64,000 nt of DNA from Straminergon stramineum (lineage: Eukaryota; Streptophyta; Bryopsida; Hypnales; Calliergonaceae): assembly GCA_963920665.1 (NCBI GenBank), contig OY987267.1, positions 6,572,001-6,636,000 on the forward strand, in the 5' to 3' direction. The position numbers and the translations under genes were made by a program. The notes below the pieces were generated by a model. That model did no database searches. It worked only from the letters and a program-made list of their open reading frames with translations, and had not been told where the DNA came from. Of this stretch, positions 12,669-23,772 are shown piece by piece (within the stretch, counting starts at the first letter, position 1; every line of letters starts with the position of its first letter).

Positions 12669-14261
12669 GTCTCCTTATTTTTATTTATCCTACTCTCAAT
12701 TCTGTGCTAATCCGTGCTTAACTTGTAAAAGAAAAGGGTGACACCTAGGGGTCAATGATATAGTTGGCTCTAATGAGCCAATTATGCCATTACATCCCCC
12801 CTAACCCACTGATCCTTTTTTTTAACTGTTTTTTTGGGGCTAAAATTTTATTTGTTTTCAATGCGTTTTGAGAACTAAACTTTGTAGGGGAAGGGACCAC
12901 AAAGGCTCACGATTCCTCCATGAGATGGTTTTAATGCATCACTAAGACTTTTGACCCCAAGTGGGTTCAAAATTACGTCATGGTTTCATTTTTTAACACA
13001 CCACTAAGACTTTTCGTCCTAGAGGGGTCATAGCTTCGCCATCACTGCAAGACCCACTAACCCTCACTCTCTGTTGACCCTTTCCAAGGAGCACCACATT
13101 AGTATGGGGGAACAAAAAGAAACCTTCAACACTCAAGGGATTACCTATACAGGGTTAGCTTCAGAAGGCCATTTTTAGTGTAGAGGAAACCCCTCCCCCT
13201 TTCCTATCTTCAAAACCGCAAAGAAACCTAGCACTAACTTAATGCCCAAACTGGGAAGAATTTCAACTTTTGGAGTTTGACTTTTCTAGCAAAAGTAACT
13301 AGTCTAAGCACCTAAGTAGGTATGGGAGAATGAGAAAAGACCTATCTTGGGCCCCATTCCACTTTCGTATACTCCCGCATCGATGGTCAATTCCATTGTG
13401 GACTTTAATTTTCGTTAATTGTCGGGGAATTTTGTAGGTTCGGATACTTTTGACCATCAGAATGTCTGGAAACTTGCTAGGTTAGCTTATTAACATAGAA
13501 TGAGCTATACTAATTTTTAGTGGGATTTTACCGCCACTTGGGGAATTTCTAGGAACTTCCTATTACAAGTTTGGGCAATTGACCGTCCAGAAAGGCATCT
13601 TCTGACTATCATAAAATTCCGAAACTTTTCGTGGAACCTCCCATGGAATTCCATGACACATGTATAGGCTCATATTTTTACTTTACACATCGGTCTAGGG
13701 GGGACAAAATCCACCCCCACGTTTAATTATCGGTAACCAGGGTATCTTCTACACTAGAGGAAATCTTAGCAAGCCTACTTCGTTGTTGATTCTTGACCAT
13801 GGTTTTAACCTTTAGGCACCCTCCTTGGACTAAAGATTCCTCTACGATCCCATCTTGGTATTTTTAAAATCTGCAAGCCAACAATTGGGGTTCTACTATT
13901 TCGTCAATGAAATGGGGAAACTAGAACCTATCTCCAAGAATTGACTCCTATACCTTAGTAAGGTTCCCTCAATCAATTTTAGCCTAGAGATGTCCTTTCT
14001 ATGTGGATTTTTGAGCCTAATACACCCATCACTTGCAATTGACCAATTTGCCATGATTAGTTGAGTTCTAATCTATTTACAACTCATGGTTGGGCCATTC
14101 TAGCTATAATATTCCAAAACTAGACCAAATACTATATTGATATGTGACACACCTATTTTGGTTCTACACTCTTTGGGGGGGCTTTTTATATATAAAATTG
14201 CTTAAAAAAAATATATATGAAAAAGAAAGAATGAACCCTTGGTGACAAATTAGGGCTCATA
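12669..14261 (-). repeat. R1 LTR-like repeat, copy D (internally deleted)
   Basis: It starts at 14261 (reverse reading TATGAGCCCTAATTTGTCAC) and carries the R1 core near 13500. The stretch that holds the TATA box in other copies is missing, which explains its shorter length (~1.6 kb). A two-fold repeat near 12925-13040 matches that of copy C. It lies directly against copy C in the same orientation. Confidence 0.6.
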
Positions 14262-16134
14262 GTACCCACCAAAAAATTTAAAGAAAAACTCTCTAAGTAG
14301 GAGAACTAGAAAAGTGCCAAAACTCAAGAACCAAATACATATTTTGATGTTTAATGAGGAAAAAATAGGAAAAAATAAAGTAAAGAAAATAAAAAATTGT
14401 CCATTTCACCATTTGTAACAACTCTATAGAGATGGTCATTCACCAAAAAAAACCACCAAAATAATTTTTTACATGTTCGGAAATGCAAGTAGAAAAAGTC
14501 TCACTTTGTAACTTCTACATGGCATACAGTTAATTATATTTAGAAATCTTATGAACCATAATTAGAAGTGTACTTCAAGACCATCCCTTCCAAATTTTAG
14601 CTCCAAATTCATCTTTTGGGATACCACTTTGTTCCCTCAAACCCCAAAATGGCAAGTTTGATATAAAATTAAGGGCTATTTTTGGACAAAAAAACATTTT
14701 ATAAAAATTCCACAAAATCAAACAAGCTAGATAATAGTCATGAGTACTTTATATAAGAATTTTGAGTCATTCAAGTCCAAACACAAAAGTTATGGCTAAA
14801 AAAAATTAGCTAGAGACCTTTGACATAAAATAATACATGTGTTTTGTGCAATCACCCTACAAAGTACCAAAAAGTTCCAAAGTTCCCCACATTTGCAAAT
14901 CCCTTATTCAATACCACAAAAACCAACGACACTATAAAAAAACGTCAGTACCTCCTATCGCCTTTTCACCGAAAGCAACAATACAAATACTTGCTTCTAA
15001 GACACGACAATAGCTTCCCAAGTTTATTCAGTGGTCAAATGAATCTAGATGTGAACATGGAATGGGACTCAATGACACTTGACACTTCATTGTTGTAGCA
15101 TGAAGCTTCCAATAGTTGATGTGGAAATTTCTAAAAATAATGTCATAGTGCTAATGAATAGAGGACAACACTTCTTCAACTTTTCGACTAGAAAACATCA
15201 ATCATTTTATAGTTACAATCATTTTTTAGTTGAATTTTGCTTTTGAACTATTGTAGTTGTAGTTGTTTTCTAGTCAAATTTATTTTTTTTGCAATTGCAA
15301 ATCGACATAGTAGATTCTATGGATCTTGGACTTGTCTACATCAACAATTGTAATGAATAATGGATGGAGAATTATACTTCACATCAATTTTAAATTTGAA
15401 CTCTATTACATTCATGTAATCTTACACTTCATTCTATGATTGCTTTGTGACTAAAACAATGTATAGGTAAAATTTAGTACTAATATCAAGGACTACAATC
15501 ATAGGACAATTGTAACTATTAGACACTCAGTTGTTGTTTAACTAGTTGTGATAGACAAGTTTTTTCTTCAAGCTACGATTTGCTAAGAGCATCACCAATG
15601 ATTCTCACTATGCATTGCCGACACGGACTTGGGTGTGGCTGGGAGGATTTCTCTCCTCCACCATAGTCACTACCAACAAAGAAAAGTGCCCAAGTTGGCC
15701 AAATCTAGCACTCCAAATACCAACCTATCAATTCTGCTAGTGGTTGAATTCATATACTTTTTTGGGTTGTGATCCTATTCAACAATCACATTTCAGTGCT
15801 AGTTGGGCTAGCAATGGAATTTCAGTACTATAGACAATAGCATGTGGGCCTACCTACCATCTCGAATGGCATGACAACTTCTCTAATGAGTGAGCGTGGC
15901 AAAGATGAGTTGGAAGTGAGGGTTGTGAGACCGGACTAAGGGTGAAAGTGATGATTAGAGCCCCGCACCAAACCATTTGGTGAGCCCTAAATAGCAAGAA
16001 ATGTTGGCGATATTCTAAAGGTGTTGGATTGGTCTGTACAACTTCAAACAAACCAAATCAAAGACAATTATTCTATCTTCATGAAGGATGTATGATGTAT
16101 GAAGCCTTCACTTGATGAATTGGGATTGGTGGAA
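14262..16134. other. Gene-free AT-rich stretch with a possible MITE
   Basis: No gene is visible. From 15590 (AGAGCATCACCAATGATTC) to about 16018 (reverse TAGAATATCGCCAACATTTC) there is a pair of imperfect inverted ends of the plant GAGCATCNCCAA type, which may mark a ~430 bp MITE. No clean target duplication was found. Confidence 0.3.
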
Positions 16135-16385
16135 ATGCAGGACGCTTAATCCGTCCCACAAAGCGAGACCAGCAGGGTAAATTTTGTCTTGTCCAGGGTA
16201 GTATATAAAAGCCCCCTATTTTGTGCCAGGTTTAGAGTACATACTTCACCATCCTAGCGAAATTGGAGTCTCTAATTGCAAAAATATGAACTCAAAATTT
16301 GCAAGTTGTATCATGCATGGCAAATAAAGAAATTCCTGCATTTTCCCCAGGGGTAAATCCACCCTGCTGCTCCAACTTTGTGGAA
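16135..16385 (+). repeat. R4 repeat, left copy, with TATA box
   Basis: TATATAAAA at 16202-16210 is followed by GCCCCCTATTTTGTGC, CTCTAATTGCAAAAATATGA, a CAAATAAA signal and CCCCAGGGGTAAATCCACCC. An inverted relative lies at 21235-21480. TATA box then polyadenylation-like signal suggests the R/U5 part of an old LTR; this is an inference. Confidence 0.5.
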
Positions 16386-18149
16386 CAGGTTTAGTGGCCT
16401 CCGGTGGAAATAAGTTCAGCGAAGCTTTCCATATTATTAAACTTCCAATATCAAACTCAGTCCTCTGCCATCAATATTTCAAAATATTCAAAACATACTA
16501 CTCTGCTGTAAGCTTCCATATGCAGACATTCAAGTACCATTCACGCACAATCTGCTCCATCTGGACAGGCCTTTGAAGTGACACTCAGGTGGCTCTAACT
16601 TACAGTATAACTGAACTGATCTGAACTGAACCTGGCTATCATAAGTTAACTTATGTGGCCTTGAGAGAGCGATGTAAGCAAGTTGGTTTTCCCACACTGG
16701 TGTGCGTGTTCCTTTTGCGGCCTAGTGTGGAAACTGACTTTCTCAGGCTGTGCCAATTGATAGGAATAGCTGGACGTGAATATCGGCCTAGATGACATGA
16801 CACGGACAGTCATACCTGTTTCGTAGTACGTGAGCCCCGCTCACTAGCTGCACAACCAGACCGTAATGCACCAGATTTCGGGTACCAGGTAGCTTGTATG
16901 CGTCATAGAGAGATACTAATGATGGAGGACTTGAAATTGCGCCGTGAATTGAATTCTAACGTAACCTACTGTAGGGAGTTCTGTATGTAACTGGAAAAAG
17001 TTCGGAAGTATAGTAGAGCAGACAGTGATATATGCAACACATTTTGATGATTCTTATTACACATCTTTCGCACATCAAGTGAAGACCAAGCCAGCTGAAA
17101 ATTCACCCGAGAACCTTAGGAATGTGATATGGACTAATACGTTTTTATCGTAATAGAACAGGTATTTGAGGCTACAATTGGAGAGCTGCAGTGTCAGTAG
17201 CTTTCAGTTCCACTTGAGAATGGTGTCTCCTTCAATGAGAACATTCTTCGAGAAAACAAAGTCAGTCAAATTGCCACTGAAAGCCAGACAGGAGGTTCTA
17301 AAATTTGAACAAGAGTTGGGAAAGAGTTGCTCGCGTCTGGGGCCTTCAGGAAGCAGCCCTTCCAAGACCCCGTGGTGTTGCTTAGAACATGTTGGGTAAG
17401 CACCTCAGGTGAGGAGAATTGTCCGAGTACACACCTTCAACAAGGGTAGCTTCGTACTTCTTTTTAAATACTTCCTCTGTCTCAAAATAAATCCATAGGA
17501 AACTGCAGGAGTCCCATGGATTTATTTTGAGACAAATGGAGTACAAAACACACATGCTCAATGTACATTACTAACCCTTGAACACCGGGCTGGTGACCCT
17601 GGAGATCAGCCATTTTGAAACCATGTGACATCATCCACTTTAGAAAAACCAAAAATATCCATTGGGAGTCAAATCACTGTAGAAGATCTATCCTTTCCAC
17701 CTCTAATTCCAAGGAGGAATAGTTGCACTCCTGTCCTACAGAGGAGAATTCCTTGTCATTCATCGGACAAAAAATGTCAGCTACGTCACTTATGGGTTAA
17801 GATAGAGAATTCATTTGAATGGGGACTTTTCAAGTGGATTACACCGTTACCATTTTCATCTGACGATCAAGTGTCCCTCAACGGAACTCCATGATGAGAA
17901 TTTCAAGTTCACCAACCTTTATGAAAAAATTGCGGTTTTATAATAACAGGTGCTCACTAAGTATGTAATTCAACTCAGGTCCCTTGTACAACTATCTGAA
18001 AGCGGCCAATTTCAGCAACCAATAAACCAAAGGAACATGCAAGCTTCCTCCAACTCGTCAATACCCCCCAAGGCTCCGGGGTTCAATCTATACACCTCCA
18101 ATTTGAAGAGTGCAAATAACCTAATTCAGAATCTATACTACACTTTCCT
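16386..18149. other. Region downstream of PAL
   Basis: This single-copy-looking DNA lies 3' of the minus-strand PAL gene and must hold its 3' UTR. No AATAAA is obvious in minus orientation close to the stop, so the poly(A) site is undetermined. The frames at 17166-17399 and 17625-17894 are short and unrecognised. A Stowaway-type MITE lies at 17469-17543. Confidence 0.4.
17469..17543. mobile_element. Stowaway-type MITE (75 bp)
   Basis: TACTTCCTCTGTCTCAAAAT at the left mirrors ATTTTGAGACAAATGGAGTA at the right, with arms of about 32 bp and a short loop. TA at both ends is the Tc1/mariner target site. The end motif resembles the CTCCCTCYGTCCCAAAATAA class of plant Stowaway MITEs. It lies 607 bp beyond the PAL stop codon. 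Confidence 0.85.
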
Positions 18150-20658
18150 TTAGCAAAATGGGCCAGGCGCACAAGTCCAGCCTTCCAGCACCTGTAGCAA
18201 CGGCTTCACATGCCTTCCCTGGCAAAGCGCGTCATACACTGTTTCGAAGTCACTCCCTGGCGAATGCGACTTCTCCCCTGTCAGCAAACCTGTCCCGAGC
18301 TCCGTCCTCACGAAATCGTACAACGGAAAAGACCTGCAATGCACCACTCGATTCGGCACTGCAGACATTCCTTTGTCAAAACTCTCTCGGGATGCGCTCA
18401 CTTTGATCACGAGCTGCGTTTTGACTTCCTCTTCAAACGCCGGGATTTTGTGGAAGACGGACAGCCCGTCGTCTTTCTGCTTGAGCGCGAAGTCCACGAG
18501 GACATGGCGAAGCTTTCGCATCAAAGGGTAGGAGATGCTGGAAGGGTCGTCGATGTAGGTGAAGACGGGTTGGTGGTCGACAACTTGCAGCAGCTCCTTC
18601 TCGCAGAAGCGCGCGAGCTGGAGCGAGCCGTTGACGCCTACCACGAGTGTTTTCTTCGCGGCTTGCGCGACGACGGTCTTCACGGTGGATTGCATCGTTT
18701 CTTCCAAGTGACGGAGGTCGATGGCTTGACAAAGCGCGACCAGGTAGGTGGACGTCATGAGCTTGAGGATCTCGATGGATTCCTCGGTTTTGCGAGCGGA
18801 CACTAAGCCCAGGGAGTTCACGTCCTGGTTGTGCTGTTCCGCGCTTTGGACGTGGGTGGTGACGGGGTTGGCGAGGTATTGCAGCTCGCTGGTGTAGGAC
18901 GCCATGGCGATTTCGCCTCCTTTCATGCCGTAATCCAAACTAGGGTTCGGGCCTCCGCTGAGGTTCGACGGTAAGCCGTTGTTGTAGAAATCGTTCACGA
19001 GCTCGCTGAATTGCGCGAACATGAGCTTGCCGATGCCCGCGATGGACAAGCGCATATTGTCCATGGACACTCCAATTGGAGTGCCTTGGAAGTTGCCTCC
19101 GTGCAATGCCATGTCACGGGAGACGTCGATGAGGGGGTTGTCGTTCACGGAGTTAATCTCGCGCTGGATGGAATGAGTGGCGTTGCGGATGGTTTCGATG
19201 TGGGGGCCCAGCCACTGCGGGGAAGTGCGGAGCGCGTAACGGTCCTGCTTGGGTTTCATCAACGGATCCGTCGCGTGCAGCTTCGCCGCGGCTTTCATGT
19301 AGGAGCTTCCGTCCAGCACCCATTCCATCATCGCCGCGGCCTCCATCTGCCCCGGGTGGTGCTTCAGTTTGTGCGTCAACGGGTCGGCGAATTCGGGTTT
19401 CCCTTGCATCACTTCGCAGAAAAGCGCACTCAAAACCTCAGCCAAAACCACGAGCACATTCGCGTCGAAGCAGACCGTCGACGCCAGCCCGGACCCCACG
19501 GCCGTGCCGTTCACAAGCGCCAGTCCTTCCTTGGGCTCCAGCTGAAACGGCTTCCCCACGCCCGCAATTCGCAGCGCTTCCTCGGAGGTGACCTCGCGCC
19601 CGTCCGCAGTGTAAGCCCGCGAGTTGGGGCGACCAGTCAAGCAGCCCGCGATGTACGACAGGGGCACCAAGTCGCCGGAGGCCGTAATGGTGCCTCGAAG
19701 GGGCAGCTTCGGCGTCACATTCGCGTTCAGGAGCTGGCTCATGGCGTCTAAAATCTCCCACCGGATGCCCGAGTAGCCCTGCATCAGCGTGTTCGTGCGC
19801 ACCAGAATGGCCGCTCGCGTCGTCGCCGAGGGTAACGTGTTGCCATCGCCCTTGCCCACAATGCCGGCGTTCAGGAACCGGATGAGCTCGCGCTGAAGCT
19901 CCGCCCCTTGCGTCGTCCTCCGGTGCGACGTCGCCCCAAACCCTATTCAACCAAAGCACGCAGCATTGTCAATCGCCGATCGGCAAAAACCTCCAATTCG
20001 GCTCGGAGTTCTTTTTCCGCCACTGCAATGGGCGAAAGGAAATGCACTCGACACGAAACAACAAATACCCCCGCCGCACGGGATCAAGCTTCGATCATGC
20101 AATGCTCGGTAGCTTGAGATCAATCACGGGATGCGAGCCATTTCATCGCAAGCTCGCGAAAACTCCAGAACAAGCCTGACCAAAGAATTTGCGACTGCTG
20201 GTACCTGTGGTGACGCCGTAAGTATCCGTGCCTTTCATGGCACACGACAACACCCAGTTGGAGCTCTCGTCCACGCGCGCCTTCGCGGTGCGCGCGTCCA
20301 GCACCACCTTCACCTCCGGCCGCCTGGCGATGGCCGCCACCTGCGAGACGCTCAACCCGGCGCCCTCCAGCACCACCTCCCGGCACTCAAAGAACGCGCC
20401 CACCATCTGCTTCACCTCCTCCCAATGGCTCCCCGCCAGCCCAGCTGCCACTCGGCCCCAATTCAGAGGATCGTCGCGGCCATCGCAGCAGCCCACAACA
20501 CGCCCATTGCAAAGATCCGCCAAAGCGTTCTCCGGGAACGTGACGCCGATGAGTCCATTCGTGTGGGGCTGCTGCTGCTCGAGGTGGTGACTCAGAAGGA
20601 CGCCCACGGTGTCCACGTCCAGCATTGGGGCCATCTTCGCTCGCTTGCTCAACAACAT
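18150..20658 (-). CDS. PAL: Phenylalanine ammonia-lyase (two exons)
   Basis: PAL deaminates L-phenylalanine to trans-cinnamate and ammonia, the first step of the phenylpropanoid pathway, as a soluble tetramer. Exon 1 is 20658-20205 and exon 2 is 19942-18150; joined they give 748 residues, slightly above the usual 700-730. The ATG at 20658 is the first after an in-frame TGA at 20686-20688; ATGs at 20634 and 20625 are alternatives. Visible family marks: Tyr147 in [14 protein letters not shown], the MIO-forming Ala-Ser-Gly at 239-241 ([16 protein letters not shown]), [15 protein letters not shown], and the C-terminal GEKSHSPG. Phe174-Leu175 in LIRFLNAG is the Phe-selective state; His there marks tyrosine-using enzymes. 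No frameshift or stop interrupts it. Exons are GC-rich against AT-rich flanks. Identity is very secure; the exact start is less so. Confidence 0.96.
19943..20204 (-). other. PAL intron (262 bp, phase 1)
   Basis: The donor reads ACAG/GTACCA and the acceptor TTGAATAG/GG, with GT-AG ends. Joining them rebuilds the conserved [12 protein letters not shown] segment, splitting a Gly codon (residue 152) after its first base. Translation through the intron leaves PAL similarity at once. Homology fixes the borders well, though no transcript was seen. Confidence 0.9.
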
Positions 20659-21234
20659 CGTGACGACGCCCACACCGCCACTCAATCAAAATGCAAATGC
20701 AGCTGCGGCTATTGCGAGGATGGTTGATCACCCGCAACGTCCACACTGCCTCCCCAGACGTCCACCAGCTTCTTGTGCTCCAGCCTCCGACTTCCTCACA
20801 ACATCACAATCCCCTGCTTCAGACATCCCAATGTAGGGTCAGCAGATATCAAAGCAGCACCGTCACCAACTCACCATGGAGAATCAACCAACCCAAAACC
20901 AACAGTCCATAACCCCATTCGCACAATCAAGACGAAGTGATGATAGAGATTCATCGCAGCAGCGGAATAGTTATGAAGCTCCTCTTCTGAACTTCCACGT
21001 ACCCGTGAATTCACTGCAATGCCTGGCTCCCGGAGGAAACTTCAAAACAGGAGTCTAAGCATACAGCGAAACTGAATTAAATACTGCCCAGCTGGGAACT
21101 CCATCCCCTGCGTAATCTCATCCCAGCCTCCCCACTCATGCAATGCAACCCCAGTAGCAGCATTACTACAACGCTGTCACCATTCATGACACTTGCTACA
21201 ACCACCCCTAACCTCCCCATAAATGACCCCGGAC
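20659..21234 (-). promoter_or_regulatory. PAL upstream region
   Basis: This holds the 5' UTR and probable core promoter. ACCAACC, an exact AC-II (MYB-binding) element, is at 20887-20893 on the plus strand, with CACCAACTCACC just beside it at 20869-20880 and ACCAAC again at 20898-20903. TATTTAA (minus reading) at 21074-21080 is a weak TATA candidate, but it would put the AC elements inside the 5' UTR, so the transcription start is unresolved. Frames on the plus strand here are short and unrecognised. Confidence 0.45.
20887..20893 (+). promoter_or_regulatory. AC-II element (ACCAACC)
   Basis: It is an exact match to the AC element bound by R2R3-MYB factors in phenylpropanoid promoters, about 230 bp upstream of the PAL ATG. 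A seven-base match can occur by chance; the clustering of two further similar sites within 35 bp is the support. Confidence 0.4.
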
Positions 21235-21480
21235 CCCCTCCCAAAGGCCGGGATGGATTGCACCCCTGGCTCCTCCCCAGGGGAAGACCCTGAAATTTTT
21301 TATTTGTCACGCACGATAAAATTTGTAAATTTTGAATTCATATTTGCAATTAGAGGCTCCAAGTGACTAGAAGAGATACAGAAGATAAATTAATGAAGCA
21401 CGAAATAGGGGGGCTTTTTTTCACATGCACCCGTGGATTGACTTGGGGGGACGAATGAGGGGGTCAGTCCACCCTTGCCC
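21235..21480 (-). repeat. R4 repeat, right copy, inverted
   Basis: In minus reading it gives AGCCCCCCTATTTCGTGC, CCTCTAATTGCAAATATGAA, a CAAATAAA signal and CCCCTGGGGAGG, parallel to 16202-16375. The TATA box of the left copy is not preserved here. Confidence 0.5.
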
Positions 21481-22685
21481 TCCCAAATGGCACTCCAAAC
21501 TTTGTCCAAATTTGCATCCAAAGCAAGGGATTCATTTGAGAGGTGTTGTTACCAATCATGGGGTGATACATTGAAGGAAATGTGTGAGAGAATTTGAACA
21601 AGAGCACATTCACTACTACAAAGTTTACCCCTTTGCATCACCTACAACGTTGGAGAATACATTGCGGAAGGAAATTAAGGGACATTGAAACACTGCTTCT
21701 ACGTATGTAGAGTAAGTGATCCATTTCCAACCACTTGAAGAATTGAACATAGTTGCAAGATGGGTTTTGGTGAAGGAAAAAATTTCCTCATGTAGTGAAA
21801 TAGATTTTAGAAGGATTTGAATTTTATTTTTTATTTTTCGTCAGAAATGAAATTATTGTGAATTTTTTTCATGAAGATTCTATGAAACCTATTCTTGTTA
21901 TATAGGTCAATCTACTTCTGATCCTAAGCTTGTTACAAAATTGATGAGAGTGATAATTGTGGCTTTCAATGTACATATTGTGATCATTCTATGCTTTCAA
22001 TGTACACTTCTTGTACATTTATGTTGCTCCATCTAGTACGTGTGAGTTGTATGCATAAATGTAAACCACAACTGATAAGAAATATACTAGTCTATACTGT
22101 GGAAATGGGGTGGTGGTCAAGAATGGGTCCCTTATTCTATAAACGTTTAGGTGAACAAACATATCAGTACCTACATTATGCAATGTTTTTATTGATGCCT
22201 AGGAATAGCTATAAGTTGGTTCCCATGGACATTTGTTGGCCCCCACTATCTTGGATTTAGTTTGTAGGGCCATTGAGTCATGGACATGATCTCAATATTG
22301 TGCCTACTTTTATGACTATTATAATTTCTATTATGTTTTTTGCGAGGATTATAGTTCTATTGTAAGTAATTTTGAGGCAATGTTGTTTCTATCTATGGTA
22401 AATACTTCCGAGTTTAGAAGATGCTTTACCAATGAGAATTTTAGAATTACTATGTGATACATGTACGGTTTTAGTGGAATCAATCCAATTTGATAAAAAG
22501 GAAGTGCACTAATGGTGGACAATTTTTTCAAATGTAGTGTGCCAATGAGACCTTCCTTCGTTTCTAAGAATGAACAATATACATTATATTATTTGAATTA
22601 AAAAAAAATAGGTTTACAATACTCATGGTATTAAAAATGAAATCACATGTCTTAAGCAAATCATTGACAAACTTTTGCCAACATT
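21481..22685. other. Gene-free AT-rich stretch
   Basis: Positions 21500-21611 repeat 4862-4975. CACTACTACAAAG at 21612 resembles an isolated CACTA-type end. Otherwise I see nothing assignable; the frame at 21991-22260 has no recognisable domain. Confidence 0.35.
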
Positions 22686-22791
22686 CACTAAAAGAAATTT
22701 GCATTTGCCTCAAAAAAATTTACTTGATGTGTTTGCCTCAACAAACACATCATGTAGATTTTGTTGAGGCAAACATAGATTTCTTCTTATG
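22686..22791. mobile_element. Degenerate CACTA-type hairpin MITE
   Basis: It opens CACTAAAAGAAATTTGC and ends GATTTCTTCTTATG, a decayed CTAGTG end. The inner arms (TTGCCTCAACAAACACATCA, GTAGATTTTGTTGAGGCAAA) match the MITE at 47961-48123. Confidence 0.6.
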
Positions 22792-23772
22792 CATTTCAAC
22801 TAGCAAACTTCCAAAGTCCATTGTCATATTCACTATTTCTACATATTGCTAACAATGTCTAGAATTTCTTCAAAGAATAATTACCATCAAAAGTTGAAAG
22901 GCACTAATATTAAAACAATCACTAGCATAATTGACCTAGTGCAAATGGAAAATGCACCTCTGCAAAATAATGCCAAGTGTGAAACAAGTCAAACCTATAG
23001 AACTTTGACATTACCAATATGAAACTATTACTATTAAAAAAATACCATGTCGATATTTTGAGTACTTGTTCTCTTTTCACAGATTCACAACCATGGTAGT
23101 CAAATTCTCAAACATGGTATCCAATTCTTAGCAATTATAAACCAATAGCTTCATTTATGAGAATCATGTATTCAATTTACAAAAAAGTTTGACAAACTAT
23201 GTATATATATACCTTCTAGTTTCTCAATCTTTAAAAATATCCTCCCCACCTATAATTTGAAGTTATCAAAACAGAGTTGCAATAGACTCTCTACCTCATG
23301 GACCCATCAACTTCCATAGATTACATATATCAGCCTAGAAATTCACATAGCCACATATAGTATAAACAAAAGCACGTGTGGAATTTGAACAAAATAATTA
23401 GCTGGGGCAAAAACTTCTATAAACCATACCAGTATGCTATCGCTCTTCTGATTTTGATGTTGAAGAATCAACATCACTGAAGTCTCCTGTTGTACTTGGT
23501 GTACTAGTGTTAGAGCTCGAGTTGGAGGAGATTTTTACTTGGTCTTTGGTTGTTTGAATAATAAATACATAGTCAATTGCTGGACTTCCTTGAGGGCATC
23601 TTGATTTTCCTTAGCATGCATCCCAAACTTCTACATTTTTTTCAATTTTGAGCTTTAATTTAGCCCAACCGTTCATCTTTCCATATTCCAACTCCTCGTC
23701 AATTGGAGGCCAGTTGAAGAAGTCAACCCACAACCAAAATGAACATGCAATGAAGATTAGCATGTTCCATGT
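22792..23772. other. Gene-free AT-rich stretch
   Basis: I see no gene, RNA gene or clear element in this interval. Confidence 0.4.

Noticed and set aside
18158..19751. Long plus-strand frames opposite PAL exon 2 (18210-18806, 19011-19751)
   Set aside because: They are antisense to a GC-rich, clearly coding exon and show no domain; such frames are expected by codon bias.
20120..20836. Other frames over PAL exon 1 (20131-20727 plus, 20387-20746 minus and others)
   Set aside because: Only the minus frame 20658-20205 has PAL sequence and joins correctly to exon 2.
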